NCBI RefSeq assembly: GCF_022844445.1
Contig: NZ_JALHLS010000001.1
Location: 248,001-312,000, forward strand
Direction: 5' to 3'
Length of the DNA: 64,000 nt
From: Hyphomonas sp.
GTDB lineage: Bacteria > Pseudomonadota > Alphaproteobacteria > Caulobacterales > Hyphomonadaceae
Made by a program: the position numbers and the translations under genes. Shown piece by piece: positions 49,994 to 61,125 of this stretch (position 1 is the stretch's first letter; every line of letters begins with the position of its first letter). The notes beneath the pieces are model-generated. The model did no database searches, was not told the DNA's origin, and saw nothing but the letters and a program-made list of their open reading frames with translations.

Positions 49994-51637
49994 TTAACGC
50001 CTCCAGGTAAGGAAGGCCAGTAGCGCAAACAGGCACAGGCTGAACCAGAAAAGCCCGGCGCCCAGGCGCGTCTGGAACACGGTCACCGGTGCCGGTTCCG
50101 GGATGCGGTCGCGGCCATAGGTGGTCGACCAGCCTTCGGGCGCGGTCTCGGCCGGCAGGGTGCGCATCGTCTCGCGGCCATAGCCATCGACGATGCCTGA
50201 GGCGCCGCGGTTGGCCGCGCGCACGAGCGGCAGGCCGGTCTCGATAGCGCGGTAGCGATTCTGCGCATAGTGCTGGGCCGGGCCCATGCCGGCGCCGAAC
50301 CAGGCATCATTGGAGACGAGCACGATCCATTGCGCGCGGTCGGTGAGGTTAGCGTTGCGCGTGATTTCCGGGAACAGTCCCTCGTAGCAGATCAGCGCCA
50401 CGAAGGGTGGCAAGCGCCCGTTCTGAATGGCAGTGGCCCCTGCCCCGGGCCGGAAACCGGAAGCGGCAAGGCGCTGGGTAGTGGGAGGTAGCAAGGAGGC
50501 GAATTCGCGTCCGAAAGGGATGAAGTCCACCGCCGCAAGCTCGCCGAACGGCACGAGGCGGTGCTTGTCATAGAGCGAGATCGGGCCGGTCTCGTTGGCG
50601 GAAGCGTCGAGTACGGCGAGGCTGTTGTAATAGACGGGCGTGTCTTCGGTGAACCACTCATAGCGGGTGGCGCCGACGATCAGCGTGCGCTCGCCGATGT
50701 AGGAGGAGATGGCGTCCAGCGAGTCCGACTCCTGCAGCAGGAAGCCAGGCACAGCGCCTTCAGGCCAGACGACGATGTCGCCGGGGCGGCTGTCTGGATA
50801 GGTCAGCATACGGACATATTCGACCAGTACGGCGCCGGGCTCCATCCTGTCCCAGTCGGCCTGCGGCACACCGGCATCCATAATGACGACCTGCTGGTCA
50901 GTCATCGCGGAGGGCGCGGCGGTACGCTCGGCGCCCCATGCCCAGCCGAGCGCCAGCGCAAGTACGGCGGCAAAGGACGGCGCGAGGCGCAGGCCGAGGC
51001 CTTTGGCATCGCGCGTGTCGACGAGGGCGGCCGGCGCAGCCATGACGAACACGGTGAGCAGGGTCAGCCAGTAGACCCCGCCGAGCGAGGCGGCTTGCGA
51101 GAGCGCACCACCAGGAATCCATGTGGTGCCCGGAACATTCCAGGGAAAGCCGCCGAAGAGATGGCCACGCAGCCATTCGGCCAGCGCGAAGAAGGCGGCA
51201 AAGACGAAGATACGCGAGGGCGAGGCCGACCAGAAAGCGCCGGCCATCGCGGCGCAGGCGCCCCAGATCAGGCCCATGCCTGCCGGTAGTACGATCAGCG
51301 GCAACCAGATAAAGGCGAGATGCTGTTCCGGGTTCACGAGGAACGGCATCGCCGTCCAGTGCATGCTGACGAGGAAAAAGCCCGCGCCGAAGGCCCAGCC
51401 GCGCAGTGCGACTTGTCGGCCCCAGCGGGCATGGCTGCGCGCGCCATCAATCATCCAGACGAGCGCCGTGAACGAGATGACGAGCACCGCGCTGAAATGG
51501 AAAGGGGCGAAAGCAAAGGCGGCGAGCGCCCCGAACATGGCGGCGGCGGCGGCAGCGCGCCAGCCGGTCAGTCGGGCGAGTGACTCGTGCAGAGGCCCCA
51601 GAGCCGTGAAGCCGTGGCTGCGGACAGCGGTGGACAT
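49994..51637 (-). CDS. lnt: Apolipoprotein N-acyltransferase
   Basis: VVWPEGAVPGFLLQE nitrilase-type Glu motif, ALICYEGLFPEITR, multiple TM segments. Confidence 0.94.
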   Translation of the reverse strand: MSTAVRSHGFTALGPLHESLARLTGWRAAAAAAMFGALAAFAFAPFHFSAVLVISFTALVWMIDGARSHARWGRQVALRGWAFGAGFFLVSMHWTAMPFLVNPEQHLAFIWLPLIVLPAGMGLIWGACAAMAGAFWSASPSRIFVFAAFFALAEWLRGHLFGGFPWNVPGTTWIPGGALSQAASLGGVYWLTLLTVFVMAAPAALVDTRDAKGLGLRLAPSFAAVLALALGWAWGAERTAAPSAMTDQQVVIMDAGVPQADWDRMEPGAVLVEYVRMLTYPDSRPGDIVVWPEGAVPGFLLQESDSLDAISSYIGERTLIVGATRYEWFTEDTPVYYNSLAVLDASANETGPISLYDKHRLVPFGELAAVDFIPFGREFASLLPPTTQRLAASGFRPGAGATAIQNGRLPPFVALICYEGLFPEITRNANLTDRAQWIVLVSNDAWFGAGMGPAQHYAQNRYRAIETGLPLVRAANRGASGIVDGYGRETMRTLPAETAPEGWSTTYGRDRIPEPAPVTVFQTRLGAGLFWFSLCLFALLAFLTWRR

Positions 51638-51644
51638 GGAAACT

Positions 51645-52505
51645 CTACTCCTCGGGAGACGGGGATGCGGGCGGCTCCGGCAACCGGAGTTTCAGTCGCC
51701 GGATGCGGCGTGTGTCGGCTTCCATGATTTCCAACTCGGCACCAGAGGGATGACGCAGGATCTCGCCGCGCACAGGCACCTTACCGGCGAGCGCCACCGC
51801 GATGCCGCCGAGCGTATCGATTTCCACGTCGCTGTCGGCGAGGCCCAGATCGACGCCGGCTTCCTCGGCAAATTCATCGACTTCCATGCGGCCATCCACC
51901 TCCCAGACGCGGGTACTGCGGCGCAGGAACATCGGCTCGTCATCGTCATGTTCGTCCTCGATGTCGCCGACGATGACCTCAACGAGGTCTTCCAGCGTGA
52001 GCAGGCCGTCTGTGCCGCCATACTCGTCCACGACCAACGCCAGATGAATGCGAGTGGCCTGCATCTTCACGAGCAGGTCGGTGAGCTTCATCGAGGGAGG
52101 GACGTAGAGCACTTCGCGGTGAAGCCGTTCCAGAGGGCGTTTCGGTGGCAGGCCATCCTTGGCCAGCTCGCTGACAACGTCCTTGATGTGGACGAAGCCG
52201 ATCGGATCATCGAGCGTTTCGCGAAAGACTGGAAGGCGCGAATGCGTGACTTCGGCGAAGAATTTCAAGAGTTCCGGAAACTCGGTTCCTGCTTCGACGG
52301 CTTTCATGTCGGCGCGCGGGACCATGACGTCGTAGACGCGCAGTTTCTGGAATTCGGCGAGGCGGGTGCGCATCGCCTGGGGCGCGGCTTCCGCAGCGGT
52401 GGCGGCATGGGACGTCTCCGGCTGGGGCGCCGCTTTGCGCCGGAAGCCGAAGAGGCCGCGTAATCGCCCGGATGAAGCGGCGTCGGAAGAATCAGAATCA
52501 CTCAT
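51645..52505 (-). CDS. CBS/CorC_HlyC domain hemolysin-like protein
   Basis: [48 protein letters not shown]. Confidence 0.94.
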   Translation of the reverse strand: MSDSDSSDAASSGRLRGLFGFRRKAAPQPETSHAATAAEAAPQAMRTRLAEFQKLRVYDVMVPRADMKAVEAGTEFPELLKFFAEVTHSRLPVFRETLDDPIGFVHIKDVVSELAKDGLPPKRPLERLHREVLYVPPSMKLTDLLVKMQATRIHLALVVDEYGGTDGLLTLEDLVEVIVGDIEDEHDDDEPMFLRRSTRVWEVDGRMEVDEFAEEAGVDLGLADSDVEIDTLGGIAVALAGKVPVRGEILRHPSGAELEIMEADTRRIRRLKLRLPEPPASPSPEE

Positions 52506-52965
52506 TTGGGCCTGTGTCGCTCAAGAGATAGGGATTGGCTATACCGAGGGCGGCCAGCGCGCGGATCTCGCGGGCCTCCATCTCGCTCGCATCGGCGGGG
52601 CTCTCGTGGTCATGCCCGAGGAGGTGAAGATAGCCATGGATCAGGAGGTGGGTCAGGTGGTTGCCCAGCGTCTTGCCTTGCCCGGCGGCGTCCCGGGCCG
52701 CGACACCATAAGCCACCGCAATGTCACCAAGCAACGGACGGTCCATCGGCAGGGCCGGGAAGGAAAGCACGTCAGTCGGCTTGTCCTTGCCGCGGAAGTC
52801 CCGGTTTAGTTGCTGCAGTTCGCCGTCATCGGTGAGGAGCAGGGAGACGAGGCCTTCGGCAGGCTCTTCCTTTGCTGCGGCGGCGAAGGCTCGGCGGCTG
52901 AGGGCATCAATATCCCCGAGGGCGGACCAGTCCTTCCCTTCGACGATAAGCGCGACATCGATCAT
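52498..52965 (-). CDS. ybeY: rRNA maturation RNase YbeY
   Basis: [34 protein letters not shown] zinc site. Confidence 0.95.
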   Translation of the reverse strand: MIDVALIVEGKDWSALGDIDALSRRAFAAAAKEEPAEGLVSLLLTDDGELQQLNRDFRGKDKPTDVLSFPALPMDRPLLGDIAVAYGVAARDAAGQGKTLGNHLTHLLIHGYLHLLGHDHESPADASEMEAREIRALAALGIANPYLLSDTGPNE

Positions 52966-52973
52966 GGCCAGGC

Positions 52974-53960
52974 TCAGCTCTCGCCCGCAGCGGCGTAAGC
53001 GTCGATGATCCGGCTGACGAGCCCGTGGCGGACAACGTCTGCGGCCGTCAGGTGATGGGCAGCGATGCCCTCGACATGCTCAAGGATGCGAAGCGCATGT
53101 TTGAGGCCGGAGGTCTGGCTACCGGGCAGGTCGACTTGGCCGGGATCGCCGGTGACGACCATGCGGCTGTCGCGCCCGAGGCGGGTCAGCACCATCTTCA
53201 TCTGGGCGACGGTAGTGTTCTGCGCTTCGTCGACGATGACGAAGGCATTCTTGAGAGTACGCCCGCGCATGAATGCGATCGGCGCGACCTCGATTTCGCC
53301 GCGCGACATGCGCCGCTCCATCTGCTCCTGACCCATCAGTTCGCGGAGCGAATCCCAGATGGGCAGCATGTAGGGGTCGACCTTTTCCTCAAGCGTGCCA
53401 GGCAGGAAGCCGAGTTTTTCGCCTGCCTCCACGGCGGGGCGGGTAACGATCAGGCGCTGGCGGATGCCGGCCTGCAACTCGGCAACGCCGGTGGCGACCG
53501 CGAGGAAGGTCTTGCCGGTGCCGGCAGGGCCGACGCCGAAGATCAATGCGTTGTCGGCATTGGTCAGCAGCTCGATATACTTTGCCTGACCACGCGTCAT
53601 CGCGGTGACGGGTTTGCGCAGGCCCTTCAAGCCGGTGAAGTTCTGGGCTGGCGATTGGGCGGCCTGCAGCGCGCCATCCAGTTCCATCTCGGTCGGCTCG
53701 GCGCCGCTGCGCAGACGGCGCTCGAAATCGGCCAGCGCCGCTTCGGCGACCGAGACCCCCTCCTCCATGCCATCGAGCCGAATACCGCCGCCCTGGCTTT
53801 CGGCGCGCAGATTGTACAGCTTGAGGCGGGTTTCGAGCAGGGCAAGGTGGCGGTGATGCGGTCCGCACAGATCGCGCAGGCGCTCGGCCTGAGAAACCTG
53901 GTAGACCCGGCTGACGGTATCGGAAGTTGCCGTTCCGGCAGGGGGGCGTTTCGCGCTCAC
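52974..53960 (-). CDS. PhoH family ATPase
   Basis: [43 protein letters not shown]. Confidence 0.95.
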   Translation of the reverse strand: MSAKRPPAGTATSDTVSRVYQVSQAERLRDLCGPHHRHLALLETRLKLYNLRAESQGGGIRLDGMEEGVSVAEAALADFERRLRSGAEPTEMELDGALQAAQSPAQNFTGLKGLRKPVTAMTRGQAKYIELLTNADNALIFGVGPAGTGKTFLAVATGVAELQAGIRQRLIVTRPAVEAGEKLGFLPGTLEEKVDPYMLPIWDSLRELMGQEQMERRMSRGEIEVAPIAFMRGRTLKNAFVIVDEAQNTTVAQMKMVLTRLGRDSRMVVTGDPGQVDLPGSQTSGLKHALRILEHVEGIAAHHLTAADVVRHGLVSRIIDAYAAAGES

Positions 53961-55333
53961 GCAGCAGTCTCGCGAACACGCACCAGGTCGCCGGAAAGGG
54001 AATTAAGGCTGGCCGCAAGGATCTGCACGTCGACCAACGCGCCGAGCTGGGTTTCGGTTCCCTCAAAATGGACCGCCTGAAGATAAGGCGAGCGGCCGTG
54101 CATCTGTCCCGGATTGCGCCCCTTGCCGGTGACAAGCACCGGAATCGTGCGGCCGATGCAGGACTGGTTGAACGCCGTCTGTTGATCGCGCAGCAGCGAC
54201 TGCAGCGCCTGCAGGCGCGCGTCCTTCACGTCTTCACTGAGATGGCCGTGCATTCCGGTCGCCGGCGTGCCGGGGCGAGCGGAATACTTGAACGAATAGG
54301 CGATGGCATAGCCGACATCGCGGGCGAGCTGCATCGTCGCCTCGAAGTCCGCATCGCTTTCACCTGGAAAGCCGACGATGAAGTCGGTGGCAAGCGCTAT
54401 GTCGGGCCGGGCCTTGCGGACGCGGGCAATAATGTCCCGGTAGTGGTCTGCGGTGTGGCCGCGGTTCATGGCCTTGAGAATGCGGTCGGAACCGGACTGC
54501 ACGGGCAGGTGCAGGAAAGGCATCATCGCGGCCGTGTCGCCGTGCGCGGCGATCAGGTCGGCGTCCATGTCGCGCGGATGGCTGGTCGTATAGCGGATAC
54601 GCTCAATGCCGCCGATTTTGGATAGATGACGGACGAGTTGGCCAAGCGTCCAGTCTGCGCCGCCTTCGAGACGGGGCGCGGCGCCATGAAAGGCGTTGAC
54701 GTTCTGGCCGAGCAGGGTGACCTCGCGCACACCCTTGGCGGCGAGGTCGCGCACTTCGGCCACGATGTCGTCCACGCTGCGGGACATCTCGGCGCCGCGT
54801 GTGTAAGGAACCACGCAGAAGGTACAGAACTTGTCGCAGCCTTCCTGAACCGAGACGAAGGCAGCGGGGCCGTCCGGGTCGCGGGTTTTCGGCAGGGCGT
54901 CGAACTTCTCGATCGTGTCGAACTCAGTTTCGAGGCGGTCGCCGACAGCGCGGCTGGCACGGGCAATCATCTCGGGAAGTTTGTGATAGGCCTGCGGGCC
55001 TAGGACAAGGTCCACGGCGGGCTGACGGCGGATGATTTCCGCGCCTTCGGCTTGGGCAACGCAGCCGGCGACCGCAATAGTCATTTTCCCGCCGGAGGCG
55101 AGTTTCATCTGCTTTAGCCTGCCAAGCTCGGAATAGACCTTCTCGGTCGCCTTCTCGCGAATGTGGCAGGTGTTGATAACGACGAGGTCTGCTCCTTCCG
55201 GAGCGTCAACCGGCGCGTAGCCGAGCGGCTTCAGCACATCGCGGATGCGCTCGGAGTCGTAGACATTCATCTGGCAGCCGTGGGTCCTTATAAACAGGCC
55301 CTTGAGCGGCTTGGCGTCGGGGGTAGCGGTCAT
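53957..55333 (-). CDS. miaB: tRNA-2-methylthio-N6-dimethylallyladenosine synthase
   Basis: [31 protein letters not shown] radical SAM CxxxCxxC; TRAM-like C-terminus. Confidence 0.96.
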   Translation of the reverse strand: MTATPDAKPLKGLFIRTHGCQMNVYDSERIRDVLKPLGYAPVDAPEGADLVVINTCHIREKATEKVYSELGRLKQMKLASGGKMTIAVAGCVAQAEGAEIIRRQPAVDLVLGPQAYHKLPEMIARASRAVGDRLETEFDTIEKFDALPKTRDPDGPAAFVSVQEGCDKFCTFCVVPYTRGAEMSRSVDDIVAEVRDLAAKGVREVTLLGQNVNAFHGAAPRLEGGADWTLGQLVRHLSKIGGIERIRYTTSHPRDMDADLIAAHGDTAAMMPFLHLPVQSGSDRILKAMNRGHTADHYRDIIARVRKARPDIALATDFIVGFPGESDADFEATMQLARDVGYAIAYSFKYSARPGTPATGMHGHLSEDVKDARLQALQSLLRDQQTAFNQSCIGRTIPVLVTGKGRNPGQMHGRSPYLQAVHFEGTETQLGALVDVQILAASLNSLSGDLVRVRETAA

Positions 55334-55478
55334 CGACCGGCTTATGCCTCAAAAGGGGGCAGGCTGAAAGAACCTTCCTCCATCCAGCAAGAGCAACGGC
55401 ATTCAGCGCCTTCACGGAAGATCAAACAGGGTTAGGGTGCCCCGGAATTGACATTTTCGGCCGGGGAGGCCCTTCAAC

Positions 55479-57083
55479 ATGTTCGACAAGTTCTTAGCCG
55501 AATTCGAAGCAGGCGTGAGCAATGTCAGTGGCTTCATCTGGGCCGGGGAATGGAACGGCCAGAGCCTCTTGCCGCTTGGCCCGATCATAGTCCTGTTGCT
55601 GGGCACAGGGATCTACTTCATGTTCCGGATCGGATTCCGGCCGATCCGTCGGCTTGTGCCTGCAATCGGTGAAGTATGGGCCGGCCGGAAGGGCAATGGT
55701 GATCCGAGCGCCATCACGCCTTTCCAGGCGCTGACGACGGCCCTGTCCGGCCAGGTTGGTACCGGCAACATCGTGGGTGTCGCGACCGCCATCACCCTTG
55801 GCGGGCCGGGCGCGGTGTTCTGGATGTGGATCACGGCCATTTTCGGCATGGCGCTCGCCTTCGCGGAAAGCTCTCTGGCAATCAAATACCGTGAGCGCGA
55901 CGAGTTCGGGCGGCTGAACGGCGGCCCTATGTACTACATCACCAACGGCCTTGGTAAGCACTGGAAGTGGCTCGCAATCCTGTTCTGCATCGGGACGATC
56001 TTCTCCGCGACCGCGACCGGGGGCATGGTTCAGGCGAACGGCATCACGCAAAACCTGGTCGAAACCATCGGTACTGAAATCGGCCGTCAAGGGCTCAGCT
56101 TTACGTCCGTCAATGTCGGAGGGATTGATCTTGTTCTCGCAAAGGTCGTCATAGGGGCCGTGATGGCGCTCTGCGTGTTCATCATCATTGTCGGCGGCAT
56201 CAAATCCATCGGCACGGTAGCCGAAAAACTCGTCCCGGCGATGGCGCTGATCTATGTAGTGATGAGCCTCGTGGTTCTGGGCCTGAACTTTCAGGAGATC
56301 CCGGACGCGTTTGCGATGATCTTCACGTCTGCGCTCGGTCTGCAGCAAGCGGCCGGCGGACTTGCAGGATATGCGGTGCTTTCGGCCATCAGATTCGGCG
56401 TGGCGCGGGGCTTGTTCTCCAATGAAGCCGGCCAAGGCTCCGCGCCTATCGCACACGCGGCATCGCAAATGAAAAACCCGGCGACGCAGGGCGAAATCGC
56501 CATGATCGGTGTGTTCGTCGATACGCTAATCATCTGTACCATGACGGCGCTGGTGATCATCACGGCGGAGGGTAGCTTCCGCACGGCACCAGACCTGCTG
56601 GCCAATGCCGACATGGTCGCGGCGGGGCTGACAGAGACGACCTCCCACCTTTGGATGGCCCACGACGCTAACCCGGCTACGCTGACCAACCGCGCCTTCA
56701 CAGATGCGATTCCCGGACCTGTCGGCGGCTGGATAGTGACGCTTTGCCTGACGCTGTTCGCCTTCACGACGATCATCGGCTGGTCTTACTATGCCGAACA
56801 GGCGGTGACCTACCTCATCGGCGAATGGGCAACCATGCCGTTCCGCTACATCTGGTGCGTGGTAATCTTCATCGGCGCCCTGGCACAGGTGAACTTCGTC
56901 TGGATGTTCGGCGATATGGCCAATGCCTCGATGGCAATTCCGAACTTGATCGCGATCCTGGCACTATCTGGCGTCGTGATTGCAATCCACCGAGCCAACG
57001 GAGATCCTGATACGGCTAACGGCGAGAGCATCATTCCATTGTCGGACAAGGCCGCCGCACAAGCAAACGCGCCAGCCCAATAG
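55479..57083 (+). CDS. Sodium:alanine symporter (AGCS) family protein
   Basis: FQALTTALSGQVGTGNIVGVATAITLGGPGAVFWMW; FSNEAGQGSAPIAHAA. Confidence 0.95.
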   Translation: MFDKFLAEFEAGVSNVSGFIWAGEWNGQSLLPLGPIIVLLLGTGIYFMFRIGFRPIRRLVPAIGEVWAGRKGNGDPSAITPFQALTTALSGQVGTGNIVGVATAITLGGPGAVFWMWITAIFGMALAFAESSLAIKYRERDEFGRLNGGPMYYITNGLGKHWKWLAILFCIGTIFSATATGGMVQANGITQNLVETIGTEIGRQGLSFTSVNVGGIDLVLAKVVIGAVMALCVFIIIVGGIKSIGTVAEKLVPAMALIYVVMSLVVLGLNFQEIPDAFAMIFTSALGLQQAAGGLAGYAVLSAIRFGVARGLFSNEAGQGSAPIAHAASQMKNPATQGEIAMIGVFVDTLIICTMTALVIITAEGSFRTAPDLLANADMVAAGLTETTSHLWMAHDANPATLTNRAFTDAIPGPVGGWIVTLCLTLFAFTTIIGWSYYAEQAVTYLIGEWATMPFRYIWCVVIFIGALAQVNFVWMFGDMANASMAIPNLIAILALSGVVIAIHRANGDPDTANGESIIPLSDKAAAQANAPAQ

Positions 57084-57091
57084 GCTGGCGC
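57069..57091 (+). terminator. Hairpin overlapping the symporter stop codon
   Basis: GCGCCAGCC-caata-GGCTGGCGC perfect 9-bp stem, stop TAG 57081-57083 lies within it; no strong T tract. Confidence 0.5.
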
Positions 57092-57120
57092 GCGCTGTCG
57101 TTCCGAAAGCGGCCGGGCGC

Positions 57121-58125
57121 CTAAATCGTCAGGACGATCTTGCCGAAGTGCTGCTGGCTGGCCTGGTGGGCAAAGGCGGCAGCGATCTGGTCCAGCGGAA
57201 AGCGGCTGTCGATCACCGGTTTGAAGCCCGTCGCATCGATGGCTTCAACCATGTCTTCCTGATGGCGGCGTGAGCCGACCGTGATGCCAGAGACGGTGAT
57301 GTTGCGCGAGAACAGCGCCGCCGTCGGCACTTCTCCGGAGACGCCGGTGAGTACGCCGATCAGCGAGATGTGGCCGCCCGGACGGCAGGCATTGATCGAC
57401 TGCGCCATGGTGCCCGGACCGCCGATCTCGACGACCTCATCAACGCCGCGGCCGCCGGTCAGCTCGAAGGCCTTCTTACCCCAGTCCGGCACCTCCTTGT
57501 AGTTGATTACATGGTCAGCGCCGAGGGCGCGGAGCTTCTCGAGTTTGGCTTCTGAAGACGAGGTGGCGATGACGCGCGCGCCGGTCGCCTTGGCGAACTG
57601 CAACGCGAAGATCGAGACGCCGCCGGTGCCCTGCACAAGGACCCAGTCGCCGGGCTTCGTCTTGGTCTCGACATACATACCGCGCCAGGCGGTGAGCGCC
57701 GCGCAGGGGAGCGTGGCGGCTTCGTCAAAGGTCCAGCCGGCCGGCATTCGGGTGAACGAGGTTTCCGGCGCCGCGACAAGTTCTGCGCCAAAGCCGTCTG
57801 CGCCGTCACCCGGCACGCTGGCAAAGCCTGCGGCTTCTATCTGGCCGGATTGCCAGCTGGGGAAGAAGAGCGAGATGACCTTGTCGCCGACTTTCCATTT
57901 GGTGACGCCTTCGCCCACAGCGACGACTTCGCCGGCGCCGTCCGACATGGGAATCCGGCCATCGGGCGTAGGGATGCCACCGAGTGCGACGATGAAGTCG
58001 TGATAGTTCAGCGAACTGGCGCGCACGCGCACCAGCACTTCGCCGGCCTTCGGCTTCGGATCAGGGCGTGTCTCGATGACGAGGTTTCCCAGGCCACCCG
58101 GTTTCTTGACGGCTGCAACTTTCAT
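57121..58125 (-). CDS. Zinc-binding dehydrogenase / quinone oxidoreductase-like MDR
   Basis: VRVRASSLNYHDFIVALGGIPTPDGRIPMSDGAGEV; VLVQGTGGVSIFALQFAKATGARVIATSSS. Confidence 0.92.
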   Translation of the reverse strand: MKVAAVKKPGGLGNLVIETRPDPKPKAGEVLVRVRASSLNYHDFIVALGGIPTPDGRIPMSDGAGEVVAVGEGVTKWKVGDKVISLFFPSWQSGQIEAAGFASVPGDGADGFGAELVAAPETSFTRMPAGWTFDEAATLPCAALTAWRGMYVETKTKPGDWVLVQGTGGVSIFALQFAKATGARVIATSSSEAKLEKLRALGADHVINYKEVPDWGKKAFELTGGRGVDEVVEIGGPGTMAQSINACRPGGHISLIGVLTGVSGEVPTAALFSRNITVSGITVGSRRHQEDMVEAIDATGFKPVIDSRFPLDQIAAAFAHQASQQHFGKIVLTI

Positions 58126-58177
58126 GGTTCGGTCCTCCCGTGTTTCTTCCACGGGAGGGATGCCGCCCTAAGGGAAG

Positions 58178-59635
58178 TCAAGTCGCCGCGAGGCGGGCTT
58201 CCCTTAGGGCCTTCCGGCGAACCTTGCCGGCATCGTCGCGGACGGGCTCTTGCACATACTCGAAACTCTTCGGCACCTTGTAGCGCACGAGCCGTTCGGC
58301 GAGATGGGCCTCCATCGCTTTCGGGTCGGCGGGGCCTTCCGGGCGGTCGATCACGGCGTGCAGGCGCGCGCCCATGTCCTCGTCCGGCAAGCCGATAACG
58401 GCGGAGGAGCGCACGCCAGGGAAGGCATCAATCGCAGCCTCGACTTCGGCGGGATAGATGTTAGCGCCGCCGACCAGGATCATGTCGGACAAGCGATCCG
58501 TGAGATAGAGAAAACCTTCTGCGTCCATCCAGCCCATGTCGCCGAGGCTTTCCCAGCCGCCTTCAATGGATTTAGCTTCGGCGCCGATATAGCGATAAGT
58601 CGTGCCGGCGCCCGCGAGCGGGCGGATAAAAACCTCGCCGACCTCGCCGGGCGGGAGGGTTTGGCCATCCTCGCCAACGACCTTCATCTCGCAGGTCTCG
58701 ACCGGGCGACCTACCGAGCCCTTGTGGGTCAACCAGTCCGTACCCTGAATGGTGGTGGAGCCCTGCCCCTCCGTGCCTCCATAGAGTTCCCAGATCACTT
58801 TCGGGCCGAGCCACTCGATGAAGCACTCTTTCAGCCAGGGCGGACACGGCGCAGCGAGGTGCCAGAGCGCCTTCAGACTGGAGAGGTCGTACCGCGTACG
58901 GACTTCATCGGGCAGCGCCCAGATGCGGCGCATCATGGTCGGCACAGTATAGATGACATCCACTTTATGCGCCTCGATGAGGCGCAGGGTCTCTTCCGCA
59001 TCGAAGCGGGTAGTAACGATGACACTGCACCCCTTGAACAGGGCGGTCATCGCCCAGAGGAATGGGCCATTGTGGTAGAGCGGGCCCGGAATGAGCATGC
59101 AGCCCTGTTGCGGAATTTCGAGCAGCGGTAAGTCCGGATCCGTGGCGGCGGGCTGTTTCGAGACGATGAGTTTTGGCCGGCCGGTCGAGCCGCCCGAGGT
59201 CATCGCCTTGTAGCTTGCGGCGGTGACTTCCAGGAGCGGTGCATCGGAGAGCGCGGCGTCCGGTTCGTAGCCAATCGGCAGGCAGGCAATCGGCGCATAC
59301 TCACCAGCATCAACGCCGACTACGAGGCTCGGCGTGCCGACCTCGACAATCTGGTCACGCTCGAACTTCGGCAGGCGGGAGGAGACCGGCTGTGGCGTGG
59401 CGCCGGCTTTCCAGGTGGCAAGGCACGCCTCGAAGAACTCGATGCCGTTCGGCAGGGCGATCGTGACGAAGTCATCCGGCTTCACGCCAAACGCCTGATA
59501 GGCGCGCGCGAGCCGGTTGGTGCGCGCCTCCAGTTCGGCCCACGTTACATCGCGCCCTTCATGGCTGAGCGCCTTGCGCCCAGGCTGTATGGCCGTCCAG
59601 TGCGCAATGATCCGCGACAGTGAAATGGTGGCCAT
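58178..59635 (-). CDS. AMP-binding acyl-CoA synthetase
   Basis: AMTSGGSTGRPKLIVSKQP; YGGTEGQGSTTI; LSDMILVGGANIYPAEVEAAI. Confidence 0.92.
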   Translation of the reverse strand: MATISLSRIIAHWTAIQPGRKALSHEGRDVTWAELEARTNRLARAYQAFGVKPDDFVTIALPNGIEFFEACLATWKAGATPQPVSSRLPKFERDQIVEVGTPSLVVGVDAGEYAPIACLPIGYEPDAALSDAPLLEVTAASYKAMTSGGSTGRPKLIVSKQPAATDPDLPLLEIPQQGCMLIPGPLYHNGPFLWAMTALFKGCSVIVTTRFDAEETLRLIEAHKVDVIYTVPTMMRRIWALPDEVRTRYDLSSLKALWHLAAPCPPWLKECFIEWLGPKVIWELYGGTEGQGSTTIQGTDWLTHKGSVGRPVETCEMKVVGEDGQTLPPGEVGEVFIRPLAGAGTTYRYIGAEAKSIEGGWESLGDMGWMDAEGFLYLTDRLSDMILVGGANIYPAEVEAAIDAFPGVRSSAVIGLPDEDMGARLHAVIDRPEGPADPKAMEAHLAERLVRYKVPKSFEYVQEPVRDDAGKVRRKALREARLAAT

Positions 59636-59677
59636 ATATCTCTCCCCTTTATTCTTCTTTTTTCCGTGTCGTGAGCA

Positions 59678-60628
59678 TCAGATCCCGGCGCGCTTCAGCA
59701 GTCGCTGGAAGCCCGACCAGAACTCGGCGCGCCGGTCGTCGGTCTCCATCAGAATCTCGTGCATCGCGCCTTCAACCATGATGTGCTCGCAATCCTTGAG
59801 GCGGCGGCAGATGTCGGCATGGCTGGCATTGTCGACCAGCTTCTCCTCTCCGGCCGAGGCGACGAAAACCGGGATGGTGACCTTTGCCAGCGCCTTTGGC
59901 CTGGTGAATGTGGCCAGGATGTCCAGCGAGGCGCCGAGCCATCCCCAGGTAACCGGGCCAACCTCAAGGTCCGGCGCGGCGTCGACCAGGTCGCGCTGCA
60001 ATTCCCAGCGGCGCTTGTCATGTGTGACGATGTTGGTCTCGAATTTTTCCGGCGGGCCGGGCTGGATGGCATAGTCTCCGGAGCGGCCCGTCGCGCGCAT
60101 CGCCCAGACGAGATAGCTCATCCCGAAGAATTTCGACTTGAGGCCCCACATCGGCGCGCAGAAGGCAGCCGCCTCGACCTTCACGAGGTCCTGCGCGATG
60201 GCGGCGAGTGCAATTGCGCCGCCCATCGAATGAGCCAGCGCCACATGCGGCTTGGGCAGGCGGTCCTCCAACTCCTCGAGACCGTTTGCGAGCGCCCCCA
60301 TGAAGGTCTCGAACCGGTCGATATGTCCCTTCTTGCTGTCGCCTAGCAGGCGATCGGAGAGTCCCTGCCCCGGCCAATCAAGAATCAGGATGGCAAAACC
60401 CATCTGCTGGAGCTCGCGGCCAACCTCGAAATACTTCTCGATGAACTCCGTCCGGCCCGGACAGACGATCACAGTGCCACGAGGCTTGACCTTCGACAGC
60501 GCCGGCGCGGCGCAGGCGCGCAGCTCGCGCCCGCCCTCGCCCTTGAACCAGACGACCGCCGCCCCCTCGGGCGCCAGGTTGCCCTTGAGGTTCACAAAGG
60601 CGGTCTGTTTTGCCGGCGCGTCAGTCAT
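59678..60628 (-). CDS. Alpha/beta hydrolase (lysophospholipase-like)
   Basis: ILDWPGQGLSDRL; VALAHSMGGAIALAAI nucleophile elbow. Confidence 0.9.
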   Translation of the reverse strand: MTDAPAKQTAFVNLKGNLAPEGAAVVWFKGEGGRELRACAAPALSKVKPRGTVIVCPGRTEFIEKYFEVGRELQQMGFAILILDWPGQGLSDRLLGDSKKGHIDRFETFMGALANGLEELEDRLPKPHVALAHSMGGAIALAAIAQDLVKVEAAAFCAPMWGLKSKFFGMSYLVWAMRATGRSGDYAIQPGPPEKFETNIVTHDKRRWELQRDLVDAAPDLEVGPVTWGWLGASLDILATFTRPKALAKVTIPVFVASAGEEKLVDNASHADICRRLKDCEHIMVEGAMHEILMETDDRRAEFWSGFQRLLKRAGI

Positions 60629-60639
60629 GTCGTCCTTCC

Positions 60640-60676
60640 AAAAAAGGAAAGCCGCCCGAAGCTGTCTCCGGGCGGC
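60640..60676 (-). terminator. Terminator downstream of the SCP2 gene
   Basis: Minus strand GCCGCCCG-gagacagctt-CGGGCGGC followed by TTTCCTTTTTT. Confidence 0.75.
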
Positions 60677-60707
60677 CTCTCAGGTCAATGCCTTTGGGCA
60701 GGCCGGA

Positions 60708-61013
60708 TCAGCCGGCGAGCTTCTTCATCAGGCTCTGGAGCTGCATGGCGACTGACATGTCGCCGGCCACTTTCAGCTTGCCTTGCATGAAGGCCATCGT
60801 CGGGTCCATCGCGCCGGAAGAGATCTTGGTGAAGTCATCCCAAGTCACGGAGATGGTAGCATCGGCCGGATCGTCGGAATTATCGACCTTGCCGTTGGCG
60901 CCGTCGATCAGCAGCTTGCCGACGCTGCCGAAATCGAACTTCACCTTTTTCTTGAAATCGCTGCCGCCCGACAGGGCTTCCGAAGCGCGAGCCGTAAGTT
61001 GTGCGAGATCCAT
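60708..61013 (-). CDS. SCP2 sterol-binding domain protein
   Basis: 101 aa; ATISVTWDDFTKISSGAMDPTMAFMQGKLKVAGDMSVAMQLQSLMKKL. Confidence 0.92.
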   Translation of the reverse strand: MDLAQLTARASEALSGGSDFKKKVKFDFGSVGKLLIDGANGKVDNSDDPADATISVTWDDFTKISSGAMDPTMAFMQGKLKVAGDMSVAMQLQSLMKKLAG

Positions 61014-61125
61014 CCGGGGTTCCTCCTTGGGAATTGGGTCTGGACGGGGATAAAGCAAACCGGAACGCGAGGAGCAAGAAGATTCCCGTTGACGGGCGCG
61101 GCGGTAAGGGGGGCACCTGTTTGCC

